The notes: generated by a model from the sequence alone, not told the origin. A stretch of DNA of 64,000 bases from Pseudolabrys sp. FHR47 (GCF_005153485.1 NZ_CP039740.1:3847001-3911000); one strand, 5' to 3'. Numbered from the stretch's first letter, positions 43,666 to 53,462 are shown. Numbers and translations: made by a program.

Positions 43666-45162
43666 TCATCCGGCTTTCTTGAACCGGATGTGGATATTCT
43701 TCTCCTGCGTGAAGGAGAACATTTCCTCGAAACATTCCTCGCGGCCGATGCCCGATTGCTTGAAGCCGCCGAACGGGGCGCCGAGGAAATGCTTGCTCAC
43801 CTCGTTGACCCAGACGAAGCCAGCCTCCACGCGCGCGGCCGTGCGCATCGCGGTGTTGATGTCATTGGTCCAGATCGAACAGGTGAGCCCGTATTCCGGC
43901 GCGTTGACGGTCTTGATCATCTCGGCCTCGTCCGACCATTTCAGAACCGCCTGTACAGGCCCGAAGATTTCCTCGCGGGCGATGCGCATCGTCGGCGTCA
44001 CATCGGCAAAAACCGTCGGCTCAACATAGAAGCCGTTCTTTAGGGCTTCGTCGTCCGGCCGCTTGCCGCCGGTAAGTAAGCGAGCGCCCTCCTCCTTGGC
44101 CGAGGCGATGTAGCTCAGCACGCGCTCATACTGCAGTTTCGAGACGATGGCGCCCATCGTCGTCTTCGGGTCGGTCGGGATGCCGGGCTTGAAGCGCGCA
44201 ATGCGCTGCTTCATCAGCTCGAGCACCCTGTCGTAGATCTTCTCGTGCAGAAACAGCCGGCTGGTCGAGCCGCAGGACTGCCCGCACCAGGTGAAGTTCA
44301 TGCCCCCGACGGCAGCGGCGGCCACTTCTTCAGGATCCGCATCCGGATAGGCGATCAGGGCGTTCTTGCCGCCGAGTTCGAGCAGCACCGGCTTCACCGT
44401 CTCGGCGGCGGCACGCATCACCGCCTTGCCAGTCGGCAGGCTGCCGATCAGCGCGACCTTGGCGATGCCCGGATGACCCGCCAGCGCCGCGCCGACTTCA
44501 CGACCGCCCGGCAGCACATTGAACACACCCTTTGGCAACACGCCATCCAGCAATTCGGCAAGGCGCAGCGACGACAAAGGCGCCTGCTCCGGCGGCTTGA
44601 TAATCACAACATTGCCGGCCGCCAGCGGCGCCGCGGATTTGCCGGCGCAGAACATGAACGGGTGGTTGAAGGGGATGATGCGGCCAACGACACCGAGCGG
44701 CTCACGGACCGAGAAATTCATCACATTCGGACCCATCGGGATCGAATTGCCCTTCATTTCGGTGACGAGCCCGGCGAAGAATTCGATCTGCGCCGCCGCG
44801 ACCATGGCGTCGCTGACCATCTCACTGACCGGGTTGCCACCATCGGCGGCATCGATCATCGCCAGTTCGCCGGCATTGTCGCGCAGGATCGCGGCGATTC
44901 GCTTGAGGATTTTCGCGCGCTCCAGAGGCAGCACGTCGCGCCATTCACGATACGCCGCCTGCGCCGCGGCGACCGTGCGGTCGACATCGGCGCCGTCGCA
45001 GACCGCGACCTTGCCGAGGCTCTCGCCGGTGCCGGGATTGATGGTGTCTGCATAACCGCCGCCCACCGGCTTGTGCCAGGCCCCGTCATAATAGGCGTCC
45101 CGATGCTCGGGCAGTCGCACAGTCGACGGAAACGGTTGAGGCGTGGTCACATGAGCGGTCAT
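43666..45162 (-). CDS. NAD(P)-dependent aldehyde dehydrogenase
   Basis: The 498-residue enzyme has the expected catalytic Glu in LELGGKN and the nucleophilic Cys in WCGQSCGSTSR, with IIPFNHPFMF and IGREECFEEMFSFTQEKNI nearby. It oxidises an aldehyde to a carboxylic acid. The neighbouring catabolic genes suggest a pathway-specific semialdehyde, perhaps 2-oxoglutarate semialdehyde, but the sequence does not prove it. It lies on the opposite strand from the amino-acid operon and upstream of the NitT/TauT ABC genes by 71 bp. Confidence 0.9.
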   Translation of the reverse strand: MTAHVTTPQPFPSTVRLPEHRDAYYDGAWHKPVGGGYADTINPGTGESLGKVAVCDGADVDRTVAAAQAAYREWRDVLPLERAKILKRIAAILRDNAGELAMIDAADGGNPVSEMVSDAMVAAAQIEFFAGLVTEMKGNSIPMGPNVMNFSVREPLGVVGRIIPFNHPFMFCAGKSAAPLAAGNVVIIKPPEQAPLSSLRLAELLDGVLPKGVFNVLPGGREVGAALAGHPGIAKVALIGSLPTGKAVMRAAAETVKPVLLELGGKNALIAYPDADPEEVAAAAVGGMNFTWCGQSCGSTSRLFLHEKIYDRVLELMKQRIARFKPGIPTDPKTTMGAIVSKLQYERVLSYIASAKEEGARLLTGGKRPDDEALKNGFYVEPTVFADVTPTMRIAREEIFGPVQAVLKWSDEAEMIKTVNAPEYGLTCSIWTNDINTAMRTAARVEAGFVWVNEVSKHFLGAPFGGFKQSGIGREECFEEMFSFTQEKNIHIRFKKAG

Positions 45163-45233
45163 CGGTGTTTCTTTGTCCTGGTTCGCCCGCGGCGTCGCCG
45201 CCGCGGGCCTGAAGTCGCGGCATCAAATGCCGG

Positions 45234-46202
45234 TTATTTCTTTTTCGGTGGTACCTGGAAAAATTCCGCCAGCTGCTCCTTGGACAGCGGCGCCGATAGG
45301 AACTTCGTGGCGATCGCGTCGGCCATCACGCTGTCGATGCCCTGAATGCGATCCGGATCGAGGGCGGCCTCGGAATAGAACTCCGACATCGCTTTCTTGG
45401 TTAGATTCTCCGGGATGCCCGAAAAGTCCTTGTAATATTCGAGTGCCTTTGGATCGGTGTACATCCAATGCAGCGTCTCGCGATAAGCATCCATAAAGCG
45501 CGCGATGACCGGCCCATCCTTTTTAAGCCGGTTGGCATTGGCTATTACGAGGCGCACGGTCTGATCGCGCATCGACGGCACGTCGCTGCCACGGCCGATG
45601 ATGCGGATTTTGCCCTCTTCTATTTCCTTGAGTCCGAAAGGCGGCGCAGCCCAACCGACATCCACCTGCCCGGACATCACGGCCGTGAGCGTCGCCGGCG
45701 GGCTGCCGGTTTTTTCCGCCTTGGATTTCAGATTGAAGGTATTAAGGAAGCCGAGCACGATCATGTTGGTCGATGACCCGGCGGTCGAATAGGCGATCGT
45801 CGTCTTTTCGGTAGCGTCCTTGATGCTCTTGAGCGGCGAGTCCGACTTCACGTACCAGTAAAGGTCGTTTGAGCCCACCGTGGCCGAACCGATGCCGCGG
45901 ATCGGCGCGCCCTTGTCGAAGGCGCGCAACGCTCCGCTGGTGCCGACGCCAATACCAATATCGGCGGCGCCGGAGATGATGGTCTGCAGCGTCTCGCCCG
46001 CGCCCGCGGTGTACAGCAGCTCCAGCGCCAGGCCGTGCTTTTTGAAGATGCCCGCGCGGTTCCCGAGTTCCGCAATCGCGGTCTCCCAGTTGCCGCGCTG
46101 GCCGATGGCCAGCTTGAGGCTATCCTCAGCGAATGCGCCCGTTGCTGTCGCGGCGAGCATCGCCAGGGCGAGGGCCTGCCGTCCCCATCGTCCGTATCGC
46201 AT
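45234..46202 (-). CDS. NitT/TauT-type ABC transporter substrate-binding protein
   Basis: The 322-residue protein starts with a signal peptide (GRWGRQALALAMLAA then ending near AFAE) and has the SsuA/TauA/THI5-like layout with GAGETLQTIISGAADIGIGV and DATEKTTIAYSTAGSSTN. Such proteins bind sulfonates, nitrate, bicarbonate, thiamine precursors or aromatic acids. The ligand here is unknown. It is the last gene of the leftward ABC operon and lies 30 bp after the second permease gene. Confidence 0.88.
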   Translation of the reverse strand: MRYGRWGRQALALAMLAATATGAFAEDSLKLAIGQRGNWETAIAELGNRAGIFKKHGLALELLYTAGAGETLQTIISGAADIGIGVGTSGALRAFDKGAPIRGIGSATVGSNDLYWYVKSDSPLKSIKDATEKTTIAYSTAGSSTNMIVLGFLNTFNLKSKAEKTGSPPATLTAVMSGQVDVGWAAPPFGLKEIEEGKIRIIGRGSDVPSMRDQTVRLVIANANRLKKDGPVIARFMDAYRETLHWMYTDPKALEYYKDFSGIPENLTKKAMSEFYSEAALDPDRIQGIDSVMADAIATKFLSAPLSKEQLAEFFQVPPKKK

Positions 46203-46232
46203 TGTCTCCTCCTTTGGTTGACGTTTTTGGTC

Positions 46233-47003
46233 TTATTTTCGCGTTTCGAGGCCGCCGAAGCGGCTGACGATTGCGTTCGCGCCGATCGCGAAGGCAAACA
46301 GGGTAATCAGGAGCGCGTACATGCGCGGCATGTCGAAGATGCTGTAGGCCTGCATGATCAGGTAGCCGATGCCGCGGTTCGACAGCTTCGTCTCGGCGAG
46401 CAGCGTGCCGATAATGGCGATGCCGAGGCCCAGGCGGATACCATTCATGACCGAAGGTCGCATTGCCGGCAGATAGACCTTCTGCGCCATCTGCCATCCC
46501 TTCGCCCGGAAACTGCGGCCGACGCGGATCAGCACCGGATCGATCTGGCGCATCCCGGCGGCGGCGCTCAACGCAATTGGGAAGAAGCAAGACACAGCGC
46601 CCATCGCGATCTTCGATCCAGGACCGACGCCGAACCACATGATCATGATCGGAAAGAAAATGATCTTGGGCGTGGGCCCGAGATAATAGATGTAGGGTTC
46701 GAGGGCGCGGCCGAAGAAGCGGGAGCCGCCAAGCAGAACCCCGGTCATGAATCCGATCGAGCCGCCGATGGCCAGCGCCGCCAGCACTTCCGACACGGTG
46801 ACCAGCAAGTTCCAGTAGAAGACCTGACTCACGAGCAGCCCCGCCAGTGCCCCACCGATGGTCAGAAGCGACGGAACGACGTCGCGGTAAAGCCAGCCCG
46901 AACGCGCCAGGATTTCCCACCCTGCCAGCAGCAGCAGAAGCAGCAGAATTCGCAGTTGCATGACGCCGATCAGTGGCGCCGCACTCTTGGGTTTCGCGCT
47001 CAT
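46233..47003 (-). CDS. NitT/TauT-type ABC permease
   Basis: The 256-residue permease has about six helices and the EAA motif VGRSFRAKGWQMAQKVYLPA. It starts at an ATG at 47003 that overlaps the stop of the previous gene (ATGA). It pairs with the second permease gene to form a heterodimeric channel. Confidence 0.88.
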   Translation of the reverse strand: MSAKPKSAAPLIGVMQLRILLLLLLLAGWEILARSGWLYRDVVPSLLTIGGALAGLLVSQVFYWNLLVTVSEVLAALAIGGSIGFMTGVLLGGSRFFGRALEPYIYYLGPTPKIIFFPIMIMWFGVGPGSKIAMGAVSCFFPIALSAAAGMRQIDPVLIRVGRSFRAKGWQMAQKVYLPAMRPSVMNGIRLGLGIAIIGTLLAETKLSNRGIGYLIMQAYSIFDMPRMYALLITLFAFAIGANAIVSRFGGLETRK

Positions 47004-47770
47004 GATGCCCGCCGAAGCCATTGTTCCAGCCTCTCGGTAACGATGAAGAACAGGACGCTGACCAGGACAACGAACACGATGGTCGCATACATGCCGGCCA
47101 TGTCGTAACGCTCGGCAAGGTCGTTGATGAGCTGGCCGAGCCCGCCGAAATTGATGAGAAACTCGACGCCGACGATATTGATCAGTGCGAAAATCAGTCC
47201 GAGCCGCAAGCCGACGAAGATCGTCGGCAGCGCCGACGGGAGCATGATCTTGGTGATCATCTGCGACCGCGTCAGGCGGAAGCTGCGACCGACATTGACC
47301 AGCGATTGCCGCGTGCCCGACAGTCCTTCAATAGTCTTTAGAATGAGGGGTGGCAGCCCGGCAATGACGCCCATTACGATAATGGTCGCCGCCGAGCGAC
47401 CAAAGATAACGAGGAACAGCGGATACATCAGAACGATCGGTGCCGAAGCGAGCGCCGAAATCCAGGTCTCTGTCGCCTTGCGCAATAGCGGCATCTGATA
47501 GAGCAAGACGCCAATCGGAATTCCGATCAGAGCCAGAGCCACCATCGCGTAAAAGCATTCCTGCAGTGTGGCCAGGAAGCGCGTCATCAAATGTTCTTCG
47601 CCGAACAGACGACCGAAGCTGGCCATGATCTCTGTCGGCAGCGGCACGATGAACCGGTTGAGGACGCCGGCGCGCAACAGTCCTTCGATAATGACGGCGG
47701 CCGATACAAGGCACAGGAAGCCGAAGGCTGGCGGCAGATATCGCCCGGCGTTTCCGGCAACCGCCCTCAT
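47000..47770 (-). CDS. NitT/TauT-type ABC permease
   Basis: The 256-residue permease has the EAA segment [21 protein letters not shown] and six hydrophobic helices. It overlaps the ATPase gene (four bases) and the other permease gene. The pair belongs to the same importer. Confidence 0.88.
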   Translation of the reverse strand: MRAVAGNAGRYLPPAFGFLCLVSAAVIIEGLLRAGVLNRFIVPLPTEIMASFGRLFGEEHLMTRFLATLQECFYAMVALALIGIPIGVLLYQMPLLRKATETWISALASAPIVLMYPLFLVIFGRSAATIIVMGVIAGLPPLILKTIEGLSGTRQSLVNVGRSFRLTRSQMITKIMLPSALPTIFVGLRLGLIFALINIVGVEFLINFGGLGQLINDLAERYDMAGMYATIVFVVLVSVLFFIVTERLEQWLRRAS

Positions 47771-48603
47771 CGCGCCCGCTCCGATTCCTGCATGCCGCGG
47801 CTCGCTTCCTCCCGCAGATCGCCCCAGATCCGGCCGACATAGGCGCCGAACTCGGGGCTGCTAACGACATCCGAGGTGCGCGGACGCGGCAGGTCGATCT
47901 CGACCATGCGCTTGAGCTTGCCCGGGCGGTAAGTCATCACCAAGATGCGATCCGAGAGCTGCACCGCCTCGGTGATATTGTGCGTGATGAGCAATGTCGT
48001 CTGCTTCAGCTCCTGCTGAATCTGCAGGACCTTGTCGCCGAGCAGGAGGCGCGTCTGCTCGTCGAGCGCGGCGAACGGCTCGTCCATCAGCAGAATCTTG
48101 GGTTGCGACACCAGCGTGCGCGCGATCGCAACACGCTGGCGCATGCCACCCGAGAGTTCCGACGGATGCCGGTTCTCGAAGCCGCTCAAGCCCACGAGGT
48201 TGATGAAATGGCGCGCCTTCTCTTTTCGTTCGGCTTTCGGAACATGCGCGATCTCGAGCGGAAAGCAGACATTGTCCATGACCGTGCGCCATGGGAATGT
48301 CGACTCCTCTTGGAACACCATGCCGATCGAGGGATGCGGGCCACGCACCACCTCGCCATCGACCGTAACGGTGCCATCATGGTCGGGCGTCAGCCCGCCA
48401 ATGATGTTGAACAAGGTCGACTTGCCGCAGCCCGATGGTCCAATGACGCTGAGGAATTCGCCGGATTCGACACCGAAGGAAATATTGTCGACGGCGACGA
48501 TCGGGCCTTCGCGAGTTTCGAACGTCTTGGTGACGTCCACTGCCGACAGGACGTACGCGGCGGCGGCTTGCACCGATGCATTCTTTTTCAGGGCTTGTGT
48601 CAT
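47767..48603 (-). CDS. NitT/TauT-type ABC ATPase
   Basis: The 278-residue ATPase has a Walker A (GPSGCGKST), the signature [16 protein letters not shown] and a Walker B ([12 protein letters not shown]). It has the SsuB/TauB character ([20 protein letters not shown]). The ATG at 48603 overlaps the stop of the ThDP enzyme gene. The C terminus has an extra Ser/Glu-rich tail. Confidence 0.92.
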   Translation of the reverse strand: MTQALKKNASVQAAAAYVLSAVDVTKTFETREGPIVAVDNISFGVESGEFLSVIGPSGCGKSTLFNIIGGLTPDHDGTVTVDGEVVRGPHPSIGMVFQEESTFPWRTVMDNVCFPLEIAHVPKAERKEKARHFINLVGLSGFENRHPSELSGGMRQRVAIARTLVSQPKILLMDEPFAALDEQTRLLLGDKVLQIQQELKQTTLLITHNITEAVQLSDRILVMTYRPGKLKRMVEIDLPRPRTSDVVSSPEFGAYVGRIWGDLREEASRGMQESERAR

Positions 48604-50405
48604 TCCGCCCCCTTTCGCAGCATGACATTGGTGGTGGCCGCCGCATAGCCGGGCTCGACCCGGACATCGATCACGGCCACGCCGCCGGCCTCGACCACGG
48701 CAATCGCATCGGCGTAAGCCTTGTCCATCTCCGCCACCGTCCGCACCGGGCCGTAGCCTTCCGCACCCTGCGATCGCGCCATCGTGGCGATGTCGATCTC
48801 GGGGTCGGCCATCCGCTGGCCAATCCATCGGTTTTCGACCGGACGGTCGCGCATGCGAGCGACCCGCTCCTGGTGCAGTTCATCGTTGAAGAACGAGCGG
48901 TTGTTGGCGATGACGAAGAGCAGCGGGATGCGGTAGTGCACCGCGGTCCAGACGGCCGTATTGCCCATCAGGAAATCGCCGTCGCCGCAGATCGCGACGG
49001 GCATCCGGCCGCTGCCCTTCAGCGCCAGCGCCGCGCCGACGGAAATGCCGGGGCCGCCGCCAATGCCGCCGCCACCATCGCTGCCGAGGAAGTCGAGCGG
49101 ATGGCGCAACGGCCACCATCCCCCGTTCCACGACAACGGCAGATGAGTCAGCGATACGGCGCGTTCGCCGAGCGCACGGCGCAAGCCCATCGCCAGATGC
49201 TCGACGCTGAGCGCCGTGCCTTCCGACGGCATAACAGCTAGCGCACGCGGCTGAACCCGCGCCGCCGGCGACGCATTCGACGCCCGAGCCAGCGCGATGA
49301 CGGCTTCGTCGGGGTCGCAGCCGACAAAAAGGTCGACCGGCGCCAGAGCCTGGTAATCCATGCTCCAGCCATTGTGGATCTGCTGGTCGGCGGAAATCTG
49401 GATCACCTTGGCGGAAGGCTTCGCGCCTGCCGAACGCAAGGCCCCGGCAAGATCGACCCAGTCGAGGCTGAGAATGAGATCGGCGTTGGCGATGGCGTTC
49501 GCCGCCTCGCCGCCCGGTACCAGCATCACCGGATCGCCGGCATGCAGCGGATGATCGGTCGGGAACGAAGCGCCGACCTTGATGTCGGTCAGCACACGGG
49601 CGTTGAGCTGTTCGGCAAGGCCGACACGTGCGCTCCACGCATCGATCCGGCGCGAGGCGCGGCCGGCCAGAATGACCGGAGACTTCGCCGCCTTGAGCAG
49701 CTGCATCGCTTCATCGAGCGCGCCGGCGGTGATGCCAGAGGCAATCGGCGGGGAGAGCCGCGCCACATCGGGAATCGCGATCGGCGCCGCTAGCTTCGCC
49801 TCCTGCATCTCGGCGTCGAGCACGACATAGGTCGGCCCCTGCGGCACCGTATTGGCGATCCAGTTGGCGCGCACCAAGGATTCGCAAGCGGCTCCCGCCG
49901 ACGCCGGCTGATCGTCCCATTTGGTGTAGTGACGAACGACCGCACCTTGATCGCGTGCAGTGTGGATCCAGTCGATCCACGGCCGCCGCTTCATCGCATC
50001 GACGGGACCGGTGGCGCCGATGACCAAAACCGGCATGCGATCGCACCAAGCGTTGAAGATCGCCATGGTCGCGTGAAACAGACCGACGTTGGAATGCACG
50101 GCGGCCGCCATGGCACGGCCGGTGACCTTGGCCCAGCCATGCGCAATCGCGACCGCGGTTTCCTCGTGCAGGCAAAGCAGCATCTGCGGTTGCTCGTTGC
50201 CGAGGTGATTGACGAGCGAATCGTGCAGGCCGCGATAGCTCGCTCCGGGGTTGACTGCGATGTATGGGATATCGAGCGCCCGCAGCGTTTCGGCGACCGC
50301 GTCGCTACCGAAGCCCGCCGCATTGCCGCCCGTCCGTACAGGACGTTCGATCGCGCCGTCGCCGTTTTCAGGCACAGGCAATTGCTCGCTGGCGCGTCGC
50401 GTCAC
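48600..50405 (-). CDS. Thiamine-diphosphate-dependent enzyme (acetolactate synthase-like family)
   Basis: The 601-residue protein has the three-domain layout of ThDP decarboxylases/synthases. The catalytic Glu is in [13 protein letters not shown] and the diphosphate/metal motif is [13 protein letters not shown] ending in ANNRSF (GDG-x-NN). A glycine-rich [19 protein letters not shown] is nearby. Family members include benzoylformate, oxalyl-CoA and sulfopyruvate decarboxylases and acetolactate synthase. It is first in the operon with the NitT/TauT ABC genes, so its substrate is probably imported by it. Exact reaction unknown. Confidence 0.87.
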   Translation of the reverse strand: MTRRASEQLPVPENGDGAIERPVRTGGNAAGFGSDAVAETLRALDIPYIAVNPGASYRGLHDSLVNHLGNEQPQMLLCLHEETAVAIAHGWAKVTGRAMAAAVHSNVGLFHATMAIFNAWCDRMPVLVIGATGPVDAMKRRPWIDWIHTARDQGAVVRHYTKWDDQPASAGAACESLVRANWIANTVPQGPTYVVLDAEMQEAKLAAPIAIPDVARLSPPIASGITAGALDEAMQLLKAAKSPVILAGRASRRIDAWSARVGLAEQLNARVLTDIKVGASFPTDHPLHAGDPVMLVPGGEAANAIANADLILSLDWVDLAGALRSAGAKPSAKVIQISADQQIHNGWSMDYQALAPVDLFVGCDPDEAVIALARASNASPAARVQPRALAVMPSEGTALSVEHLAMGLRRALGERAVSLTHLPLSWNGGWWPLRHPLDFLGSDGGGGIGGGPGISVGAALALKGSGRMPVAICGDGDFLMGNTAVWTAVHYRIPLLFVIANNRSFFNDELHQERVARMRDRPVENRWIGQRMADPEIDIATMARSQGAEGYGPVRTVAEMDKAYADAIAVVEAGGVAVIDVRVEPGYAAATTNVMLRKGAE

Positions 50406-50508
50406 GGCGAGTCCTCTCTATTTCATTCAGCCGCTTGGCGCGGCCGTTATCTTGGCATCACGATAGGCTTTGACATTCGCCATGAGAAGCCACTAAATTC
50501 GCGCCGCT

Positions 50509-50529
50509 TTGTTGCAAAATAATCAACAA
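50509..50529. promoter_or_regulatory. Candidate LysR binding site
   Basis: TTGTTG-(9)-CAACAA is a perfect 6-bp inverted repeat containing a T-N11-A core, the usual LysR motif. It lies 15-35 bp before the LysR gene start in the 138-bp gap to the divergent ThDP/ABC operon, so it may serve both. Confidence 0.55.
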
Positions 50530-50543
50530 TCGAGGGAACGCCA

Positions 50544-51575
50544 TTGGATCGCTTCCGCACCATGGAAAGCTTCGTCCGGGTTGCGCGAACGGGCAGTTTT
50601 ACGGCCGCCGCCGACCAACTGGGGCTGTCGCGCGCCCTGATCTCGCGCCATGTCAGCGATCTTGAACGGCGGCTCGGCGTCCGGCTGATGACCCGCTCCA
50701 CCCGCACCCTGCAACTGACCGAAGAAGGCCGCGCCTATCTCGATTACTGCGAAACGCTGTTTCGCGACATCGAGGACAAGGAGCGCTCGATCGTGATGAC
50801 CAAGACCGAGCCGGCGGGAACCTTGAAACTGATCACGCCGAAATCCTTCGGCCAATTGCATCTCGCCGACGCCATCATCGATTTCGCCCGCGCCCAGCCG
50901 CGCCTGACGATTTCGCACATCCTGGAAAACATCTCGTTTCGGGCCAGCGAATTCGCCGAACGTGGCATCGACCTGGCCTTGCGCTTTTCGCCAATCGCCA
51001 ACCGGACGCTGGTGTCGCAGCATATCGCCGACATGGAATGGGTGCTTTGCGCCGCGCCGGACTATCTGTCGAGCACCGAGCGGCTAACCAAGCCGTCCGA
51101 CCTGACCCATCATCCCTGCCTCGTGCATATCCATGCCGCGCCCGACGATCATTTCTGGCGCTTCGAGGGGCCGCGCGGCAATGTTGCCGCCCGCATTTCG
51201 GGATCGTTCTATTCGAACAGCGCACTGACATTGCGCAAGGCCGCCCTGGCCGGGCTCGGCATCACGCTGGTTCCGCGCTACAGCGTGGCCGACGACCTCG
51301 CCAATGGTATGCTGGTCAATGTTCTGCCGCGCTATCGCGTGCCGTCGCGGCCGCTGCTCGCCATCTATCCGCGCGCCAACCAGGTGCCGCGAAAGGTGCA
51401 GACCTTCATCGAGTTTCTCACCAAATGGATTGCGACGCGCGACGTCGGCCGCCAGCCGTCCCGCCACCACCGTCCCGGCATCCCGGCGCGGCCGGTGCCC
51501 GCGGCCTCGCCCAAGCCTCAACCGCGGCGGACTGCCCGCATCGCCCAGCGCTCCCAGGCGCGATCAACCGCGTAA
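50544..51575 (+). CDS. LysR-family transcriptional regulator
   Basis: The 343-residue protein has an N-terminal winged helix (MESFVRVARTGSFTAAADQL then GLSRALISRHVSDLERRLGV) and a two-lobe periplasmic-binding-like effector domain. It is longer than usual at the C terminus, with an Arg/Pro-rich tail (residues about 300-343). The start is TTG at 50544 with GAGGG seven bases upstream; an ATG at 50562 is an alternative. It is divergent from the ThDP/ABC operon, which it probably controls. Its 3' end overlaps the aldolase gene by 58 bp. Confidence 0.88.
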   Translation: MDRFRTMESFVRVARTGSFTAAADQLGLSRALISRHVSDLERRLGVRLMTRSTRTLQLTEEGRAYLDYCETLFRDIEDKERSIVMTKTEPAGTLKLITPKSFGQLHLADAIIDFARAQPRLTISHILENISFRASEFAERGIDLALRFSPIANRTLVSQHIADMEWVLCAAPDYLSSTERLTKPSDLTHHPCLVHIHAAPDDHFWRFEGPRGNVAARISGSFYSNSALTLRKAALAGLGITLVPRYSVADDLANGMLVNVLPRYRVPSRPLLAIYPRANQVPRKVQTFIEFLTKWIATRDVGRQPSRHHRPGIPARPVPAASPKPQPRRTARIAQRSQARSTA

Positions 51576-52231
51576 GGCCTCAGATTGAATTCGCCGGACA
51601 TGGCGACTTCGCCGGGCGTCAGCGTCTCGTATTGCCCAAGTTGCGCCGCCGCAAGCTGCGTGCGTGCATTGTTGGCAAGGTAGACGCAGCGGAACACCGC
51701 CTCGCGCACCGAACGGCCAGCCACTGTGGCGCCATGCCGACGCATCAGAACGACGAAGTTCTCACCGAGCGCCCGGGCCAGCGAAGCGCCCTCCTCCGGC
51801 TTGGCGACAAGCAGATTGGTGTCGCCGAATTCATCCTGACTGTCCCACACCGGTACCGTCGCGCCGATGGTCGCACCGAGATGGGTAACGGGCCGCAACG
51901 GCACATTGGCGATGCAGAACGGCATCACCGCAGGCGCATGATGATGGCATACCGCCATCACATCCGGCCTCGCTTTGTAGATTTCGCCATGAATGACTCG
52001 CTCGGAGTAATACGATCGCTTGTCCGCTTCGAGCGGGTCGCTATCGAGCGTGAAGCGGACGATGTCGGCTTCCTCGACCAGTTCGGGCGCCCGCGCGCGT
52101 GATAATAGATAGGTCGATGGATCGTCCGGCGCCCGCATGCTGATGTGCCCGAAGCCGTCCAGCACATCCTCATTCGCCAGCACATGATTGGCGACGACCA
52201 GTTCGGCAATGCAGTCCTTAAGCGACGCCAT
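51518..52231 (-). CDS. Class II aldolase/adducin-family protein
   Basis: The 237-residue protein has the zinc-binding His cluster in CHHHAPAVMPF and the later RRHGATVAGRSV, with N-terminal GFGHISMRAPDD. Class II aldolases act on phosphorylated or hydroxylated substrates such as fuculose-1-phosphate, and related proteins act on aromatic or hydroxy-acid lactones. It is 14 bp downstream of the decarboxylase-like gene. The convergent LysR gene overlaps its 3' end by 58 bp. Confidence 0.85.
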   Translation of the reverse strand: MASLKDCIAELVVANHVLANEDVLDGFGHISMRAPDDPSTYLLSRARAPELVEEADIVRFTLDSDPLEADKRSYYSERVIHGEIYKARPDVMAVCHHHAPAVMPFCIANVPLRPVTHLGATIGATVPVWDSQDEFGDTNLLVAKPEEGASLARALGENFVVLMRRHGATVAGRSVREAVFRCVYLANNARTQLAAAQLGQYETLTPGEVAMSGEFNLRPYAVDRAWERWAMRAVRRG

Positions 52232-52245
52232 GGGCTCAATCCTTG

Positions 52246-53232
52246 TCAGATGCTGAACTGCTCGTGAGTCCCCGGGTGAAACAGTTCCTCGGGCGTTACC
52301 AATCGCGACGACAGGCCCTGCGCATGATGGTGCTTGAGGAACACCTCCAGCGTCTTGCGATTGGCGTGAAGGCCGTAGGACCAGAAATCATCGCCCATCG
52401 TCGCGCGCGCCTCGGCGACGCGTTCCTCCATGAACGGCAAAGTGACCTTGCTGGCGGAAGGATCGGCGAGCAATTCCAGACCGACATTCTTCGCCTGCGA
52501 AAATGCCTTGAACACCGCGGCCGGCAGCCACGGATGCTGCTCGACAATGGTGCGCCTCACCCCGACCAGATGCATGATCGGGAAAACACCGGTGCGCTTG
52601 AAATTGTCCTGCGCCGCCGCGACCGGGTCTGAAAACAACCAGCCGACGTTGGGCGTGTCGCGCGGCAATGCCGGCGGACGCGGCGCAATAAAGCCGTCGA
52701 TCATGCCTTCGGCGAGGAGCGCCGAAATCGACTTCCCGGCCGGAGCATCCTCCAGATGCACATCCGTCGGCAGCGTGATCTTGATCTTCTCGGGCCGGTC
52801 GGCGTCGGCAATGCCGCCGCGCACCCAGTGAATATCGGACGGCTTGACGCCGAAATCGTCTTCGAGAATGGCACGCGCCCACACATTGGCCGTAAGCTGA
52901 TATTCCGGCAGGCCGACCTTCTTGCCCTTCAGATCCGCCGGCTTCTTGATCCGGTCGGTGCGGACCCAGATGGCGTTGTGTCGAAAGGCCCGCGAAAGGA
53001 AGCACGGCACGCCGACATAGGGCCCGCCACCCTGCGCCGTCTTCACCGTGAAACTCGACAGCGACAATTCGCAAATATCGAATTCGGCATGACGCAGCGC
53101 ACGGAAGAAGATTTCTTCCGGCGACAGCGTCATGAAGGTGGGATCAACACCGTCGATCTGAACGGTGCGGTCGATCAGCGCGCGCGTGCGATCATAGGGA
53201 CCGACGGCGACGGAAAGATTGAGCTGGGCCAT
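52246..53232 (-). CDS. 4,5-dihydroxyphthalate decarboxylase-like protein
   Basis: The 328-residue soluble protein begins NLSVAVGPYDRTRALIDRTV and has CELSLSSFTV, GLPEYQLTANVWAR and LFHPGTHEQF, resembling the Pht5/PhtD decarboxylase group. The fold is related to periplasmic binding proteins, and it lacks a signal peptide, which favours an intracellular enzyme over a transport protein. It may remove CO2 from a substrate related to an aromatic dicarboxylate. The adjacent class II aldolase gene is in the same leftward pair. The specific substrate cannot be read from the sequence. Confidence 0.75.
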   Translation of the reverse strand: MAQLNLSVAVGPYDRTRALIDRTVQIDGVDPTFMTLSPEEIFFRALRHAEFDICELSLSSFTVKTAQGGGPYVGVPCFLSRAFRHNAIWVRTDRIKKPADLKGKKVGLPEYQLTANVWARAILEDDFGVKPSDIHWVRGGIADADRPEKIKITLPTDVHLEDAPAGKSISALLAEGMIDGFIAPRPPALPRDTPNVGWLFSDPVAAAQDNFKRTGVFPIMHLVGVRRTIVEQHPWLPAAVFKAFSQAKNVGLELLADPSASKVTLPFMEERVAEARATMGDDFWSYGLHANRKTLEVFLKHHHAQGLSSRLVTPEELFHPGTHEQFSI

Positions 53233-53333
53233 GACCTCGCCTTTACGATTATAGCTGCCGCCGATTGTTCCGCGACGGAAGACTTACTTTCAAGGCTATG
53301 GCCCATATCGTCACCCGCATCCGCACGCAATGA

Positions 53334-53462
53334 ATAAATCAGCTCCGCAGCTCGCCCATCGGCCCGCATACGCTCCGACACACCGCCGCGACCTGGCTCA
53401 TGCAGCGCGGCGTTCCCACCTGGGAGGCTGCGGGCCATTTAGGTATGTCTACCGAAAAGGGC
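53334..53462 (+). pseudogene. Tyrosine recombinase (integrase) remnant
   Basis: A plus-strand open stretch between stops encodes [20 protein letters not shown] and then [20 protein letters not shown]. This contains the conserved box II of tyrosine recombinases, with the catalytic His and Arg of HTLRHT. It is cut off by a stop right at the start of the tRNA-fragment repeat. The catalytic tyrosine and most of the protein are missing, so it is non-functional. Its position beside a tRNA-3' duplicate marks an old integration. Confidence 0.85.
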
